Source: Actinomycetes bacterium
GTDB taxonomy: Bacteria > Actinomycetota > Acidimicrobiia > Acidimicrobiales > RAAP-2
NCBI GenBank assembly: GCA_021791145.1
Contig: JAJYXE010000046.1
Coordinates: 1-64,000, forward strand
Direction: 5' to 3'
Length of the DNA stretch: 64,000 nucleotides
The first letter of the stretch is position 1, and every line of letters starts with the position of its first letter. The notes beneath the pieces were generated by a model. The model saw only the letters and a list, made by a program, of their open reading frames with translations, had not been told where the DNA came from and made no database searches. Below are positions 32,006 to 41,180 of this stretch, piece after piece. The position numbers were made by a program, and so were the translations under genes.

Positions 32006-32913
32006 CCGGCCCCGGTCGGGAACGCTGGGAGCACGACGTCGTGCCAGCCGACAACGACACCTTCGCCACCTCATCTCCACCCGCAGACGAGCACGAAGAC
32101 GCCTGCTGTGCCGCCGCCGAGACCACCAGCGCGGCTCGCTCCGCTGACATCCGGGAGGCAGTCCGGCGCCGGTACGCCGCTGCCGCCCTCGAGGCGGACG
32201 GGGCGTCGACCGGAACGACGTCGTGCTGCGGGACGCGTGCATTCGATGCCTGCGGACCGGCTGGAGAAGCCGTCTTCGGAGCGGCACTGTACGAGGGGGC
32301 CGGAGAAGACGTCATACCGGATGCCGTTGCAGCTTCCCTTGGCTGTGGCGTGCCAACGGCAGTTGCCGAGCTCCACCCCGGCGAGATCGTTCTCGACCTT
32401 GGGTCTGGAGCCGGTGCCGACGTGCTGATCGCTGCTCGACGCGTGCAACCCGGCGGCAGGGCCATCGGGCTCGACATGACCTCGGAGATGCTCGAGCTCG
32501 CCCGCCGCAACGCAGCGGCCGCCGGGGTCGACAACGTCGAATTCGTCGAGGGCTATCTCGAGGAGATACCGCTGCCCGATGCCAGCGTCGACGTGGTGAT
32601 CTCCAACTGTGTCATCAACCTTGCTGCCGACAAGCAGCTGGTTTTGCGTGAAGCCGCGCGCGTGCTCCGGCCGAGCGGCCGTCTCGCCGTCTCTGACGTG
32701 GTCGCCGATGCGGGCATGGACGCCGAGACGCGTGCCGACGTGGCGGAGTGGACCGGTTGCATTGCGGGAGCGCTCACCGAGGCCGAGTACCTGGACGCCT
32801 TGTCCGGCGCAGGCTTCGACCGCATCGAGATCGCCGAGACCCACCGCGTGCACGCACATGCCGCCGCGGCCATCATCCGAGCGCGGCGCACCATGACGCG
32901 CGGCAACGGCTAG
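32002..32913 (+). CDS. arsM: Arsenite S-adenosylmethionine methyltransferase
   Basis: 303 residues. ArsM methylates arsenite to volatile or exported forms, giving arsenic resistance. The SAM-binding core is VLDLGSGAGADVLIAARRV followed by GLDMTSEMLELARRNA. The As(III)-binding Cys set is present: Cys75/76 in GTTSCCG, Cys203 in ISNCVINL, Cys253 in TGCIAGAL; a further pair (Cys35/36) lies in the N-terminal tail. The conserved RYAAAA helix precedes the first pair. Transcribed from the operator shared with arsR, and translationally coupled to a small upstream frame. Confidence 0.93.
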   Translation: MTGPGRERWEHDVVPADNDTFATSSPPADEHEDACCAAAETTSAARSADIREAVRRRYAAAALEADGASTGTTSCCGTRAFDACGPAGEAVFGAALYEGAGEDVIPDAVAASLGCGVPTAVAELHPGEIVLDLGSGAGADVLIAARRVQPGGRAIGLDMTSEMLELARRNAAAAGVDNVEFVEGYLEEIPLPDASVDVVISNCVINLAADKQLVLREAARVLRPSGRLAVSDVVADAGMDAETRADVAEWTGCIAGALTEAEYLDALSGAGFDRIEIAETHRVHAHAAAAIIRARRTMTRGNG

Positions 32914-32972
32914 CTCGAGCGGGCGACCGCGGCAAGCACCTCGCCGAAAGGGCGGTGCCCCTGCCCACGAGC

Positions 32973-33209
32973 TCAGCTCCGTTGGGCACGGCGGCCCGCT
33001 CGTCGCGCCCGGCCACGCCACGAGCTCGTGACGAGCGCGGCGATCGCGAGCAGCGGAAGCACGACGATGTCGGCGGGCCGGTCGTTTCGGAGCGCAAACG
33101 CCACTCCGACGAGCACGAGCATCGCGACGAAGAGCTCGGGGGTGTCACCGACCAAGAAGTCCCACCAGAAGCGCCCAAAGGCCTTGAGAACGCGCCCAAG
33201 TGCCGTCAT
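32973..33209 (-). CDS. Small integral membrane protein
   Basis: 78 residues with two hydrophobic helices (ELFVAMLVLVGVAFAL and IVVLPLLAIAALV) and a basic C-terminus (RGRARRAGRRAQRS). An amphipathic N-terminal segment has FGRFWWDFLVGDTPE. I do not recognise a named family. It lies 55 bases downstream of the COG4280 gene on the same strand, across a two-copy 21-base repeat, so it is probably the last gene of the metal-uptake operon. ATG at 33209 or the preceding GTG at 33212 may be used. Confidence 0.7.
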   Translation of the reverse strand: MTALGRVLKAFGRFWWDFLVGDTPELFVAMLVLVGVAFALRNDRPADIVVLPLLAIAALVTSSWRGRARRAGRRAQRS

Positions 33210-33213
33210 CACG

Positions 33214-33255
33214 GCGTGGCCTGCTCTGCGCTCTGCGTGGCCTGCTCTGCGCTCT
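33214..33255. repeat. Two perfect copies of a 21-base unit
   Basis: GCGTGGCCTGCTCTGCGCTCT at 33214-33234 and 33235-33255, filling the gap between the COG4280 gene and the small membrane protein. Confidence 0.97.
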
Positions 33256-33264
33256 GCGTGTGCA

Positions 33265-34014
33265 TCAGCTCGCCGGCGGTGGCGGCATCGGGGCCTGGGT
33301 CCTCAAGAGGGCGACTGCCCCAGCCGTGACCAGCGCGAACACGCCGATCAGCACCGGGATGGCGAGGTCGTTGCCTGGCCAGTGCGCACCGGCGCCTTCT
33401 CCGACCCAGAAGAGGCCGAAGCTCGTGAGCATGATGCCGACGAGCGTCTTGATCGTGTTCTCAGGGACTTCGGAGAGCTGCCTGGCGACGAGGAAGCCGA
33501 TCGTCACAACCACCGCTACTGCGCCACCAGCGGCAGCGGCGGCGTTCCCGAGCTCGTGCTGGCTGGCGCCGAGGCTGATCACGATGAGCACGACCTCCAT
33601 GCCCTCCAAGAACACGCCCTTGAAGGCCACCGCGAAGCCGACCCCGTCACGCTGTGGCCCCTTGGACCGGCGAGCCCCGAGGGAGGCCGTCGTCTCCGTG
33701 TAGATGGTGACTTCGTCGTGCTTCGCCTTGTGGCCACTCGCGCGCAGAATCGCCTTGCGCAGCCACGAGAGCCCCAGCACGAGCAGCAGAGCGCCGACGA
33801 GCACTCGAAGGGCGTTGATCGGGACATAGTGGATGAGTGGCACGCCGACGGCAACGACGAGCACTCCCAGGACGCCAAGGGCTGCGGCAGACCCTTCGAG
33901 AGCCGAGCGCCACCCGCGCGTAGTCCCTGCCGCGAGCACGATCGTGAGCGCCTCGACGGCCTCGACGCAGCTCGCGCCGAAGACCGCGAGCATCAAGATG
34001 ACGGTCGCGCTCAC
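33265..34014 (-). CDS. COG4280-like membrane protein with FTR1-like acidic motifs
   Basis: 249 residues and about seven hydrophobic helices. Two helices carry paired acidic residues: ASCVEAVEALTIVLAAG near the N-terminus and AFKGVFLEGMEVVLIVIS mid-protein. These resemble the ExxE metal-binding helices of FTR1 iron permeases and UPF0016/GDT1 cation transporters; the match to COG4280 is from memory. GTG at 34014 overlaps the ATPase TGA (GTGA), so it is coupled to the iron ABC transporter and a metal-transport role is a fair inference. An alternative ATG at 34077 would overlap the ATPase by 67 bases. Confidence 0.72.
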   Translation of the reverse strand: MSATVILMLAVFGASCVEAVEALTIVLAAGTTRGWRSALEGSAAALGVLGVLVVAVGVPLIHYVPINALRVLVGALLLVLGLSWLRKAILRASGHKAKHDEVTIYTETTASLGARRSKGPQRDGVGFAVAFKGVFLEGMEVVLIVISLGASQHELGNAAAAAGGAVAVVVTIGFLVARQLSEVPENTIKTLVGIMLTSFGLFWVGEGAGAHWPGNDLAIPVLIGVFALVTAGAVALLRTQAPMPPPPAS

Positions 34015-35330
34015 CGGACGCGTCGAGCCCGGGGCCGGTTGGCGGTGCGTGGTTCCATGGTGTCTCTCCGGGTCCATCCCGCCGGCGCGTCGCCTTCGTC
34101 GCCCGCCGCCGAACCATGTTCAGAGAGCGCCGCTGGACCGGCCTGGCTCTTGGGCCCATCGCACACGACAGCCGCGTCACCGACGCTGCTTTGATCCGCC
34201 GAGGCGGTCGGGACACCCGGCGGGTCGCTCGGCGAGTTGTCCGACGCGCCGAACAATAGACAGCCGGCCGCTTCCAGCTCGAGGCCGACCACGGTGCCCC
34301 GCGGCACTCGTCGCTCGCTCACGACTCCCGAGACCCGATGGCTCGCGGGCAGGTCCACGACCAGCTCGTAGTGGCGGCCCCGGAAGGCGGTGTCGGCGAC
34401 GTGGCCGACGAAATGTGCGGAACCTCCGTCAGGGTCGCAGAGGCGGACTGCGGTGGGTCGGATCGCAACCGATCCAAGCTCCCTCGTGTCGCCTGTGGCG
34501 AGGCGCACCTCGATCGGCCGGACGCTGCGGAAGGCGGTCGGGACGACTTGGACGTGGCCGGGGACGAAGCCGTCGCCCGTGACGCGGACGTCGAGCTCGC
34601 AAGAAAGCCCGGTGAAGCGGGCGATGAAGAGGCTCCCCGGTGAACTGTAGATCTCTTCAGGCGTCCCCAGCTGGACGAGCACGCCGTCCTGGAGCACCCC
34701 AACGCGATCCGCGAGGGCGAAGGCTTCGAGCTGGTCGTGCGTGATGTAGATCGTCGTCGCGCCGGCCTCTCGCACGAGCGAGGAGATCTCAACGCGCATC
34801 CGCTCGCGTAGGTCCGCGTCGAGGTTCGAGAGCGGCTCGTCGCACAGGAGAAGTCCCGTGTCTGCTACCAACGCGCGGGCAAGCGCCACGCGCTGCTGCT
34901 CTCCGCCCGACAGCTGGGTCGGGAACCGGTCTCCGAGGTGCCCCAGCCCTACCCGCTCGAGGATGTCCATGGCCCGGCTCCGGGCGGCGTGACGAGACAG
35001 CCGGCGGCGCCGAAGAGCGAACGCGACGTTGTCGCGAGCGGTCAGGTGGGGCCACAGCGCGTAGTCCTGGAAGACCATGGCCAGGTCGCGACGCTCTGGC
35101 GGAAGGTGGGTCTTGTCGTCCGCGACGACCGTCGTGCCGATCACGATGCGTCCAGAAGAGAGACGCTCGATCCCTGCGAGCGAGCGCAGCAGCGTGGTCT
35201 TCCCGGAGCCCGAGGGGCCGAGAAGGACCATGAACGTCCCCGGCCCCACCGTGAAGCTGGGTCCGCGCAGCGCGTGATTGCCGTCGGGGTACACCTTCGA
35301 CGCCTCTTCGACGACGAGCTGCTCAGCCAC
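34011..35330 (-). CDS. ABC transporter ATP-binding protein, ferric-iron/thiamine type (FbpC-like)
   Basis: 439 residues. It energises uptake through the adjacent permease. Walker A GPSGSGKTTLL, Q-loop VFQDYALWPH, signature LSGGEQQRVALARALV, Walker B LLLCDEPLSNLD and H-loop YITHDQ are all present. A C-terminal TOBE-like part (VAIRPTAVRL, YELVVDLPASHRVSG) follows, then about 60 variable residues. GTG at 35330 overlaps the permease stop by 8 bases. The next gene (COG4280) overlaps its TGA. The long upstream open frame to 35951 is antisense to nothing conserved and is not part of the protein. Confidence 0.93.
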   Translation of the reverse strand: MAEQLVVEEASKVYPDGNHALRGPSFTVGPGTFMVLLGPSGSGKTTLLRSLAGIERLSSGRIVIGTTVVADDKTHLPPERRDLAMVFQDYALWPHLTARDNVAFALRRRRLSRHAARSRAMDILERVGLGHLGDRFPTQLSGGEQQRVALARALVADTGLLLCDEPLSNLDADLRERMRVEISSLVREAGATTIYITHDQLEAFALADRVGVLQDGVLVQLGTPEEIYSSPGSLFIARFTGLSCELDVRVTGDGFVPGHVQVVPTAFRSVRPIEVRLATGDTRELGSVAIRPTAVRLCDPDGGSAHFVGHVADTAFRGRHYELVVDLPASHRVSGVVSERRVPRGTVVGLELEAAGCLLFGASDNSPSDPPGVPTASADQSSVGDAAVVCDGPKSQAGPAALSEHGSAAGDEGDAPAGWTRRDTMEPRTANRPRARRVR

Positions 35331-37167
35331 GGATCGTTGATCCGATCCTTCGCCAACCCTTGGGGGCGAGCAGCCGGTAGGCGAGGAGCACGACGCACAC
35401 GAGGCACAGCGCGATGGCGACGCCGATGACCGCCTGTGCGAGCCCGAGGCCGAAGTGGTAGCCCGCGATGTTGAGGTTGATCGCGACCGACAGAGGCGGC
35501 GACCCGGGAGCGTAGAGCAACTGGGACATCGGCAGCTCGAGGAAGATCCCGGAGAACGTGAAGAGCCACGCCATGACGACAGGGCGCGACACGGCAGGCA
35601 ACACGCCGCTGAGCCATGCGCGCACCGGCCCCGCACCGTGCGCACGGGCGGCATCGTGGAGCGAGGACTGCACCTGGGAGACCGGGCCGACGAGCACGCG
35701 CGCGTTCGTCGGAAGGCTCGACGCGATGTAGCCGATGACCAGCAGCCAGACCGTCTGGTAGATGTCGACCCCGATACGAGAGAGGAAGGGAAGGTTGTAC
35801 GCGAAGATGTACCCAGCCGCGAAGACGACTCCCGGGAGCGCCACGGTCGCAAGGAGGAGGAAGTCGAGCATGGCGGTCGAGCGCGTCCGGCGACGCGAGA
35901 GGAGCCGGGCCACCATGAACCCAGCGACGACCGTGATCGACGCGGTGACAACGCCGTAGACGAGGGAGCGGTAGATGGGCCCTGACACGCCGGGGATGTG
36001 GAGGACTCCCGAGTAGTTCGCGAAGGTGATCCTGCTCGACGCCCCGAAGTCGGCGAGCAGCGAACCGGTCACCGTGCCGACCGCCGGTGCGCCGAGCGCC
36101 AACCCGAAGAAGAGCGCGACGCACCCGGTCGCGAGGATCGTTCCCTTGGTGGAGAGCTGGCGCCTCACCGCTTGGCGCGTGCGCGCCGAGAGCACCGCGT
36201 AGGACCTCCCGCGCAGTGCCCTCGCCTGGAGCGTGAGCGGCAGCGCGACGGACGCGACGAGGACAAGTCCGATCGCGGCCGCCGCTGGGAAGCTCGGCGG
36301 AAAGTTCCCGATTGCTGCGTAGAGCTGGTACGTGGCGAGGGAGAAGTGCGAGTTGTAGGCGAGCGTGTACGCGACGCCGAAGTCGCTGATCGACTCCGCG
36401 AACCCGATCGCGAGGGCTGACCAGATCGCCGGAGCGAGGATCGGGAGGACGAGCCGGAGTGCCGCAGGTCTCGACGCGCCATGGACGCGCGCCGCATCCT
36501 CGAACTCCTGGCCGAGGCCGGCGAGCGACGCAGTGATGGTGAGGTAGGTGAAAGGCACGGCACGCAACCCGAGCAGGAGCACGACGCCGAACGGACCCAT
36601 GATCGCATGTGTGACGAAGGCGGAGCCCAGACCGAACCGTGTGAGCACGCCGTCCCTCACGACGAGCCGCTCCCAGCCGATCCCGGGGAGCCACGAAGGA
36701 AGCAGGAGCACGAGCCACATGCCGAGGGAGACAAACCGCCGTCCCGGCAGGCTCGTGCGCCCCGCCAGCCAGGCGATCGGGAGCCCGATCACGAGCCCCA
36801 GCAGCGCCGCAGAAGCGCTGACCCACAGTGAGTTCACGATCGAGACAGCCGAGCTCCCGGTGAAGATCGTCTTCAGGTAGCCCAGCGTGAACCATTGGGG
36901 GCCTTGGTCGAAGAGCCTCGGCGAGACCGACAGCGCGAGGAAGCAGACGCAGGGCACGAGGATGAACAGGGCGACGAGACCCCACATCCCGAAGCGGAGC
37001 GCGCGCCCTGCCGTTGCGAACCGGCTCGCCGTGATCCTTCCCGCGGGCGGGAGGCGAGCCGGGACGCCGCGCTCGGCCCCTTGGGATCCCGCTGGCGGAA
37101 GGACGTCGAGCGCCAAGAGCCCTGAGTCCCGATCGGCGAGGGTCACGGGGCTACCCCGGACGTCCAC
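35323..37167 (-). CDS. ABC transporter permease, two fused membrane modules (FbpB-like)
   Basis: 614 residues, about twelve membrane helices. Two binding-protein-dependent transport modules in tandem each carry a cytoplasmic EAA loop: EFEDAARVHGASRPAALRLVLPIL (about residues 235-258) and SLHDAARAHGAGPVRAWLSGVLP (about 525-547). This double-module form is typical of FbpB-type iron(III) permeases. The N-terminal 60 residues are hydrophilic. It overlaps the ATPase gene by 8 bases and lies 28 bases after the binding-protein gene. Confidence 0.92.
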   Translation of the reverse strand: MDVRGSPVTLADRDSGLLALDVLPPAGSQGAERGVPARLPPAGRITASRFATAGRALRFGMWGLVALFILVPCVCFLALSVSPRLFDQGPQWFTLGYLKTIFTGSSAVSIVNSLWVSASAALLGLVIGLPIAWLAGRTSLPGRRFVSLGMWLVLLLPSWLPGIGWERLVVRDGVLTRFGLGSAFVTHAIMGPFGVVLLLGLRAVPFTYLTITASLAGLGQEFEDAARVHGASRPAALRLVLPILAPAIWSALAIGFAESISDFGVAYTLAYNSHFSLATYQLYAAIGNFPPSFPAAAAIGLVLVASVALPLTLQARALRGRSYAVLSARTRQAVRRQLSTKGTILATGCVALFFGLALGAPAVGTVTGSLLADFGASSRITFANYSGVLHIPGVSGPIYRSLVYGVVTASITVVAGFMVARLLSRRRTRSTAMLDFLLLATVALPGVVFAAGYIFAYNLPFLSRIGVDIYQTVWLLVIGYIASSLPTNARVLVGPVSQVQSSLHDAARAHGAGPVRAWLSGVLPAVSRPVVMAWLFTFSGIFLELPMSQLLYAPGSPPLSVAINLNIAGYHFGLGLAQAVIGVAIALCLVCVVLLAYRLLAPKGWRRIGSTIRG

Positions 37168-37195
37168 GCCGGCAGCGAGATGCCGGGGGGAAGGC

Positions 37196-38269
37196 TCACT
37201 TGGTGATCGTGTTCACGAACCAGCTGTTGATCGATGCCTCTCGCGGTCCCCAGACGTAAGGGTTGGTGTGTTGGACCTTGACCGAGGCGAGGCTCGGAAG
37301 CTCCGGGCGCGGCTTGATGCCCTGGACCACCGGGTAGTAGAGCGAGTCCCCAGTCGGTGTCCCTGTCTTCATGACCGCCTGGCCGAGCTTGGAGAGGACG
37401 AAGCTGGCGAACCGCTTGGCTTCGGCGATCTCGGTCTTTGTCGACTTCGCGTCGATCCCGATGTTCGAGGGCAGCATCGTGACGGGGCTCAGGTACTTGA
37501 CCTTGAGTGTGGGTGCTGTGTGCTCGGCACCTATCGCCGCAGAGCTCTGCACCAGGGCGAGCTTGATCTGCCCGCTCGCGAGGGCAGCAAGAGTCGGACC
37601 GTTGGTTGTGTGGATGACCAGGCCGTTGGCCTTCAGCTTCTGGAAGAACTGCTTTCCCTTGTTGATGCTGCCGAGGTAGTTCATGATCCCCGCGATGAAC
37701 GGGTAGGTGGGTCCCGACTGGGTGGGTGTGTTCATCCCCACGTCGTTCTTCCACTTGGGCGACAGGAGTGTGCTCCACGACGTCGGAGGGCTTTTCAGCA
37801 CCTTGGATGTGTAGGCGACCGCGGCCATGAGCGTGATGCCGGTCGGAACGAAGCTCTTGTCCTTCGGGATGACCCGCTTGCCGAGCGCGTTCCACTTCAC
37901 CTTGGGCTCGAAGTGCTTCACGAGCAGGTGCTCGTCGTCGAGCTCGGCGAACGCTGTCTGACCGTCTACCCACAAGAGGCCCCAGTGCGGGTTGTTCTTC
38001 GACGCCTGGATCTGCGCCAACAGCGGCCCCGTCGAGTTTGTGTCGAGCTTGGTCGGGATCCCCGTCGCTGCCTGGAAGGCGTGCACCATCGCCTGGTCGT
38101 ACCCCTGGGCCGAGTACACGATGAGCGGCACCTTCTTCTTCGCCTTCTTGGCGGCGAGCGCCGGGGTCGTACCGGCAGCCGCCCCGACGACGAGGGCCGC
38201 GCAGACAAAGCCGGCACCAAGTGCACGTCGGTGACGAGCCCCGCGCCCGTTCGGGTTCGCTTCCGGCAT
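37196..38269 (-). CDS. ABC transporter substrate-binding protein, iron(III) type (FbpA-like)
   Basis: 357 residues from ATG at 38269, which has GGGAG about 8 bases upstream. The N-terminus (RHRRALGAGFVCAALVVGAAAGTTPALA) is a signal peptide with a likely AxA cleavage site; no lipobox Cys is seen. The mature part begins VPLIVYSAQGYDQAMVHAFQAATGIPTKL, the standard opening of FbpA-like extracellular proteins, and later NDVGMNTPTQSGPTYPFIA and SSAAIGAEH fit the two-lobed fold. First gene of an operon: binding protein, permease, ATPase, COG4280, small membrane protein. The substrate may be Fe3+ but related proteins bind thiamine, putrescine or phosphonates. Confidence 0.9.
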   Translation of the reverse strand: MPEANPNGRGARHRRALGAGFVCAALVVGAAAGTTPALAAKKAKKKVPLIVYSAQGYDQAMVHAFQAATGIPTKLDTNSTGPLLAQIQASKNNPHWGLLWVDGQTAFAELDDEHLLVKHFEPKVKWNALGKRVIPKDKSFVPTGITLMAAVAYTSKVLKSPPTSWSTLLSPKWKNDVGMNTPTQSGPTYPFIAGIMNYLGSINKGKQFFQKLKANGLVIHTTNGPTLAALASGQIKLALVQSSAAIGAEHTAPTLKVKYLSPVTMLPSNIGIDAKSTKTEIAEAKRFASFVLSKLGQAVMKTGTPTGDSLYYPVVQGIKPRPELPSLASVKVQHTNPYVWGPREASINSWFVNTITK

Positions 38270-38767
38270 GTGTGTGCTCCCTTCGGACGGTCTCGACATT
38301 CGAACGGTCTCGACCATGTGCGGTCGACCACTACTCGGTGGCCGCTGCGAACCGTACGCGTCGCTGGTTAACCGCCCGCGACGCGACGCTGAACTGCAGC
38401 TGTACTGTCGATGAACTTCTCGCGCGGCCCGTCGGCAGACGAGAGCCGGTGTCGGCAGGCGCGCCGAGCGCCCGCGATGCAGCCCAGGGTCTTGCAAGAG
38501 TTCACCGCGTATTCATCGGTGCGTTGCGCTTGCTTCGCGCCCCGTTCATCTGTGTGCCGTAGTGTGCGCGGCGCTGAAACGGTGCGCCTTTGTCGTCGAG
38601 CCGTGCAGAGCAGCCGACCTGGTCCACGGGAGTGCGAAGACGCCAGAGCGAGGAGGCGGGGTCAGGGGAGCCCCCCCCCGCTGCCTGACCCCACCTCCCA
38701 TCTCTGGCCCGAGACGGCTCCGCGATCTCTGGTTGCGCGAAGCGGAGTGGAAGGGCGGCGCAGGTTC
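38270..38767. other. Intergenic region between the iron-transport operon and the GGDEF gene
   Basis: About 500 bases with divergent genes. It must hold both promoters. The only clear structure is a long hairpin at 38653-38697. I see no convincing gene. Confidence 0.5.
38653..38697. other. Strong GC hairpin with poly-C loop
   Basis: GAGGCGGGGTCAGG (38653-38666) pairs with CCTGACCCCACCTC (38684-38697), 14 positions with one C-A mismatch. AGC/GCT pairing and a run of nine C lie in the loop. It is 70 bases upstream of the likely GGDEF start, with no T-tract. Confidence 0.7.
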
Positions 38768-40576
38768 GTGAGTTGGTCGAGCGTCGCATGGGCGACGGTG
38801 CATTCGCTGGGCATCCTGATCGCGGGCCACGTTCCAACGAGGCGGTCCGCCGTCACGCGCCACCGAGACGCCGACGGCTCGGCGCTGTCGGGCGACCCCA
38901 CAACGTGTGCATTGGCCCGGCTGCTCGTGGCCCGGTGGCAAGATGCTCGCTGGATGCAGGAGATCGAGGACGTTGAGCGGGCCGAGGCCGTCGTACGAGC
39001 CTTCCGGCTCGTCCATGACATCCAAGCTGCTCTCCCTGGCGCGACGGAGGCGCTCGACGCACTCGCGACCCGCGCTCGAGACGAGGGCTGGGACGACGTG
39101 GAGCGGATCTGCTTGTTCGGTGCGGCCGTCAGGTCGTGGATCGCGGGAGACGGCCGCGCGTCTGAGCCGGTGGCCAGCCTGATCGAGCGCTCGACCGAGG
39201 CGGGTGATCACGTCATGCTCGCTCTCGGGCTCGCCCTTCGCTCGGACGCAGGCTTCTTCAGCAGAGATCTCCCCGGTGCGACGGGCGACGACGAGGACCT
39301 CGCGAGAGCGATCGTCCTGCTCGAGAACGAGGAAGGACGGTCCTACGAGCGGATCAGCGCGCACACGGCATGTGCCATCGCCCTGGCGAGCCGGTGGCTG
39401 TTCGAGCTGTCGCACGAGCAGTACGAGGCTGCGATCGCCATCGGGGGCTCGGAGCCGAGCGCAGAGCTCGACTTCCTGCTTGCGCCCATCCACTTCAACC
39501 TGGCCGAGGAGCAAGTCAGCTGGGCGAGCAAGCTCTTCGAGCTGGGCGACGATGCCGGGGTGAGACAGCGATGGGCGTCCTGGAGCCAGGTCGTCGCCGC
39601 GACCCGCCGCTATCCGATGAGCGACAGCTGGCGCGTCGAGCTCGAGGCGCTCGGCCTCGTCCTTCGAGGGCTCGCTGGTGATGCCGTGATCGACGAGGCG
39701 GAGCACCTCCTTGCGGGGCTCGACGGCTCACGCGGCGGCGACGGACGCGCCAGCTCCCTGTTGCGCCTCGCCGTCGCCGTGGAGCTCTCCGCCGAGAGAC
39801 GGGAGGACACTGGCAGTGATGCCGCCGTGGCCGTGTTGGAAGCCGCCGAGGAGGCGGTCGATGCCGCGGTGGCCGCGCTCTCACCGACGGTCCACCCCTT
39901 CAAGTACGACCTGGCTCTCTTCTTGGCCGCCAAGCTGGAGGCTCGAGCGGGCGCAGGCGCGGGACTCCGCTACGCAGGGCGGGTGACGTCAGAGCAGTGG
40001 GCGAAGCGCGATGCCGCACTCACGGCGATGAGAGCCCAGATCGCCTCGGTCCGGCTGGCATCGGAGCGTGAGCTCTTGATCCGTCGTGCTCGCCTCGACG
40101 ACCTGACCGGGATCGCCAACCGTTGGTCGTTGGAGGAGTTCGTCTCGGACCTGATCAGACACGGCGTTGAACGCTGTGCCCTCGTGCTCTTCGACGTGGA
40201 CTCGTTCAAGGAGGTGAACGATCTGTACGGCCACCTCGCCGGGGACCGGCTGCTCGTACGGATCGCCGAGGTGCTGAGCGGCGGCATCCGCTCGACCGAC
40301 CTTGCAGTTCGCCTCGGCGGCGATGAGTTCGCCGTGATCCTCGCTGGTGCGGGCGCGGCCGCAGCGCACGACCGGGCAGAGGTGCTCGTACAGGCTCTTG
40401 CGGAGGAGCCGCTGGACGAGATCGCTGCCGGGCTCTGCGTGAGCGTGAGCGCAGGCGTGGCCGTCGGCGAGCCGTCCACGATTATGGAGATGTGGGCCGC
40501 GGCCGACGCTGCCCTGTACGCGGCGAAAGCTGCCGGCGGACGAGCGGTGCACCTGGGGCACACGGGATCAGCCTGA
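38768..40576 (+). CDS. Diguanylate cyclase with long helical N-terminal region (GGDEF)
   Basis: About 602 residues. The C-terminal GGDEF domain (about 430-600) makes cyclic di-GMP: LDDLTGIANRWSLEEFV, VLFDVDSFKEVNDLYGHLAGDRLL, active motif RLGGDEFAVILAG, and an RxxD inhibitory site (RSTD) five residues before GGDEF, so product inhibition is expected. The first 420 residues are Ala/Leu/Glu-rich helices resembling TPR-like repeats (AHTACAIALASRWLFELSHEQYEAAIAI) and may sense a partner. No membrane helix is evident. The start is uncertain: GTG at 38768 follows GGAAGGGCGG; ATG at 38954 is an alternative. Confidence 0.88.
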   Translation: MSWSSVAWATVHSLGILIAGHVPTRRSAVTRHRDADGSALSGDPTTCALARLLVARWQDARWMQEIEDVERAEAVVRAFRLVHDIQAALPGATEALDALATRARDEGWDDVERICLFGAAVRSWIAGDGRASEPVASLIERSTEAGDHVMLALGLALRSDAGFFSRDLPGATGDDEDLARAIVLLENEEGRSYERISAHTACAIALASRWLFELSHEQYEAAIAIGGSEPSAELDFLLAPIHFNLAEEQVSWASKLFELGDDAGVRQRWASWSQVVAATRRYPMSDSWRVELEALGLVLRGLAGDAVIDEAEHLLAGLDGSRGGDGRASSLLRLAVAVELSAERREDTGSDAAVAVLEAAEEAVDAAVAALSPTVHPFKYDLALFLAAKLEARAGAGAGLRYAGRVTSEQWAKRDAALTAMRAQIASVRLASERELLIRRARLDDLTGIANRWSLEEFVSDLIRHGVERCALVLFDVDSFKEVNDLYGHLAGDRLLVRIAEVLSGGIRSTDLAVRLGGDEFAVILAGAGAAAAHDRAEVLVQALAEEPLDEIAAGLCVSVSAGVAVGEPSTIMEMWAAADAALYAAKAAGGRAVHLGHTGSA

Positions 40577-40694
40577 CCGAACCAGCGCAGGGCCGGTGCC
40601 CGCCATGTGCTGCCACCCCCGAGCACTCCGAGGGTCAGGATCGTCGTGCCGTCCAGGGGTCGCCCGCTCGACGTCGGCGACGTCGGGAGGTCGG

Positions 40695-41180
40695 TCACGA
40701 CCTGGCAGCCAACGTGGCGGCGAGACGCTCCAAGAAGTCGTGGACGGTCGACTCCGCGACCCGATGGAGGAGGAGGCGGTCGGCCAGCAGACCGATGCCT
40801 TCGAGCGGCGGTCGGTAAGAGGCCTCGATCCCGAGGCGGCAGCGGCTCCCTCCCAGGGGGGTGATGACGAGCGTCCCGTCGAGGACCGGGAAGACCGACT
40901 GGAGGACAGCGGCGTCCCAGCGGATCGGGATCGTGGCGCTCCCGTCCCTTGTCCAGCACGGCCCAAGGCGGACGTTGGTGGGGATCCCGAGGATGTGCTC
41001 GCCGAACGTACGGCCGATGGTCATGAGGATCGCCTCGCCCGCCGCGGTCGACTCGCCGGCAATCGGCAGCAAGCAACGCTCGTTGTCGCAGATCTGGCGT
41101 TCGACCTCGTGGCTCCAGCCGTCGACCTCGACGGAGTCGCTGAGGAAGACAACCTGGCGAGGAGGCGCTGCCCTTACCAC
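40695..41180 (-). CDS. SRPBCC-like hypothetical protein
   Basis: 161 residues. The pattern FLSDSVEVDGWSHEVERQICDNERCLLPI, then WTRDGSATIPIRWDAAVLQSVFPVLDGTLVITPLGGSRCRLGIEASYRPPLEGIG, and a final helix LLLHRVAESTVHDFLERLAATL matches SRPBCC/START-like ligand-binding folds. No catalytic residues can be named. Its GTG start overlaps the HAD hydrolase stop by 7 bases, so the two are co-translated. Convergent with the GGDEF gene. Confidence 0.65.
   Translation of the reverse strand: MVRAAPPRQVVFLSDSVEVDGWSHEVERQICDNERCLLPIAGESTAAGEAILMTIGRTFGEHILGIPTNVRLGPCWTRDGSATIPIRWDAAVLQSVFPVLDGTLVITPLGGSRCRLGIEASYRPPLEGIGLLADRLLLHRVAESTVHDFLERLAATLAARS

Noticed and set aside
26577..33212. Integrative element or genomic island ending at tRNA-Thr
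   Set aside because: No active integrase gene and no distal copy of the tRNA 3' end were found; the insertion element explains the tRNA-linked repeat on its own.
38571..38767. N-terminal extension of the GGDEF frame upstream of 38768
   Set aside because: Arg/Pro-rich sequence across the hairpin with no conserved domain; more likely leader or intergenic DNA.
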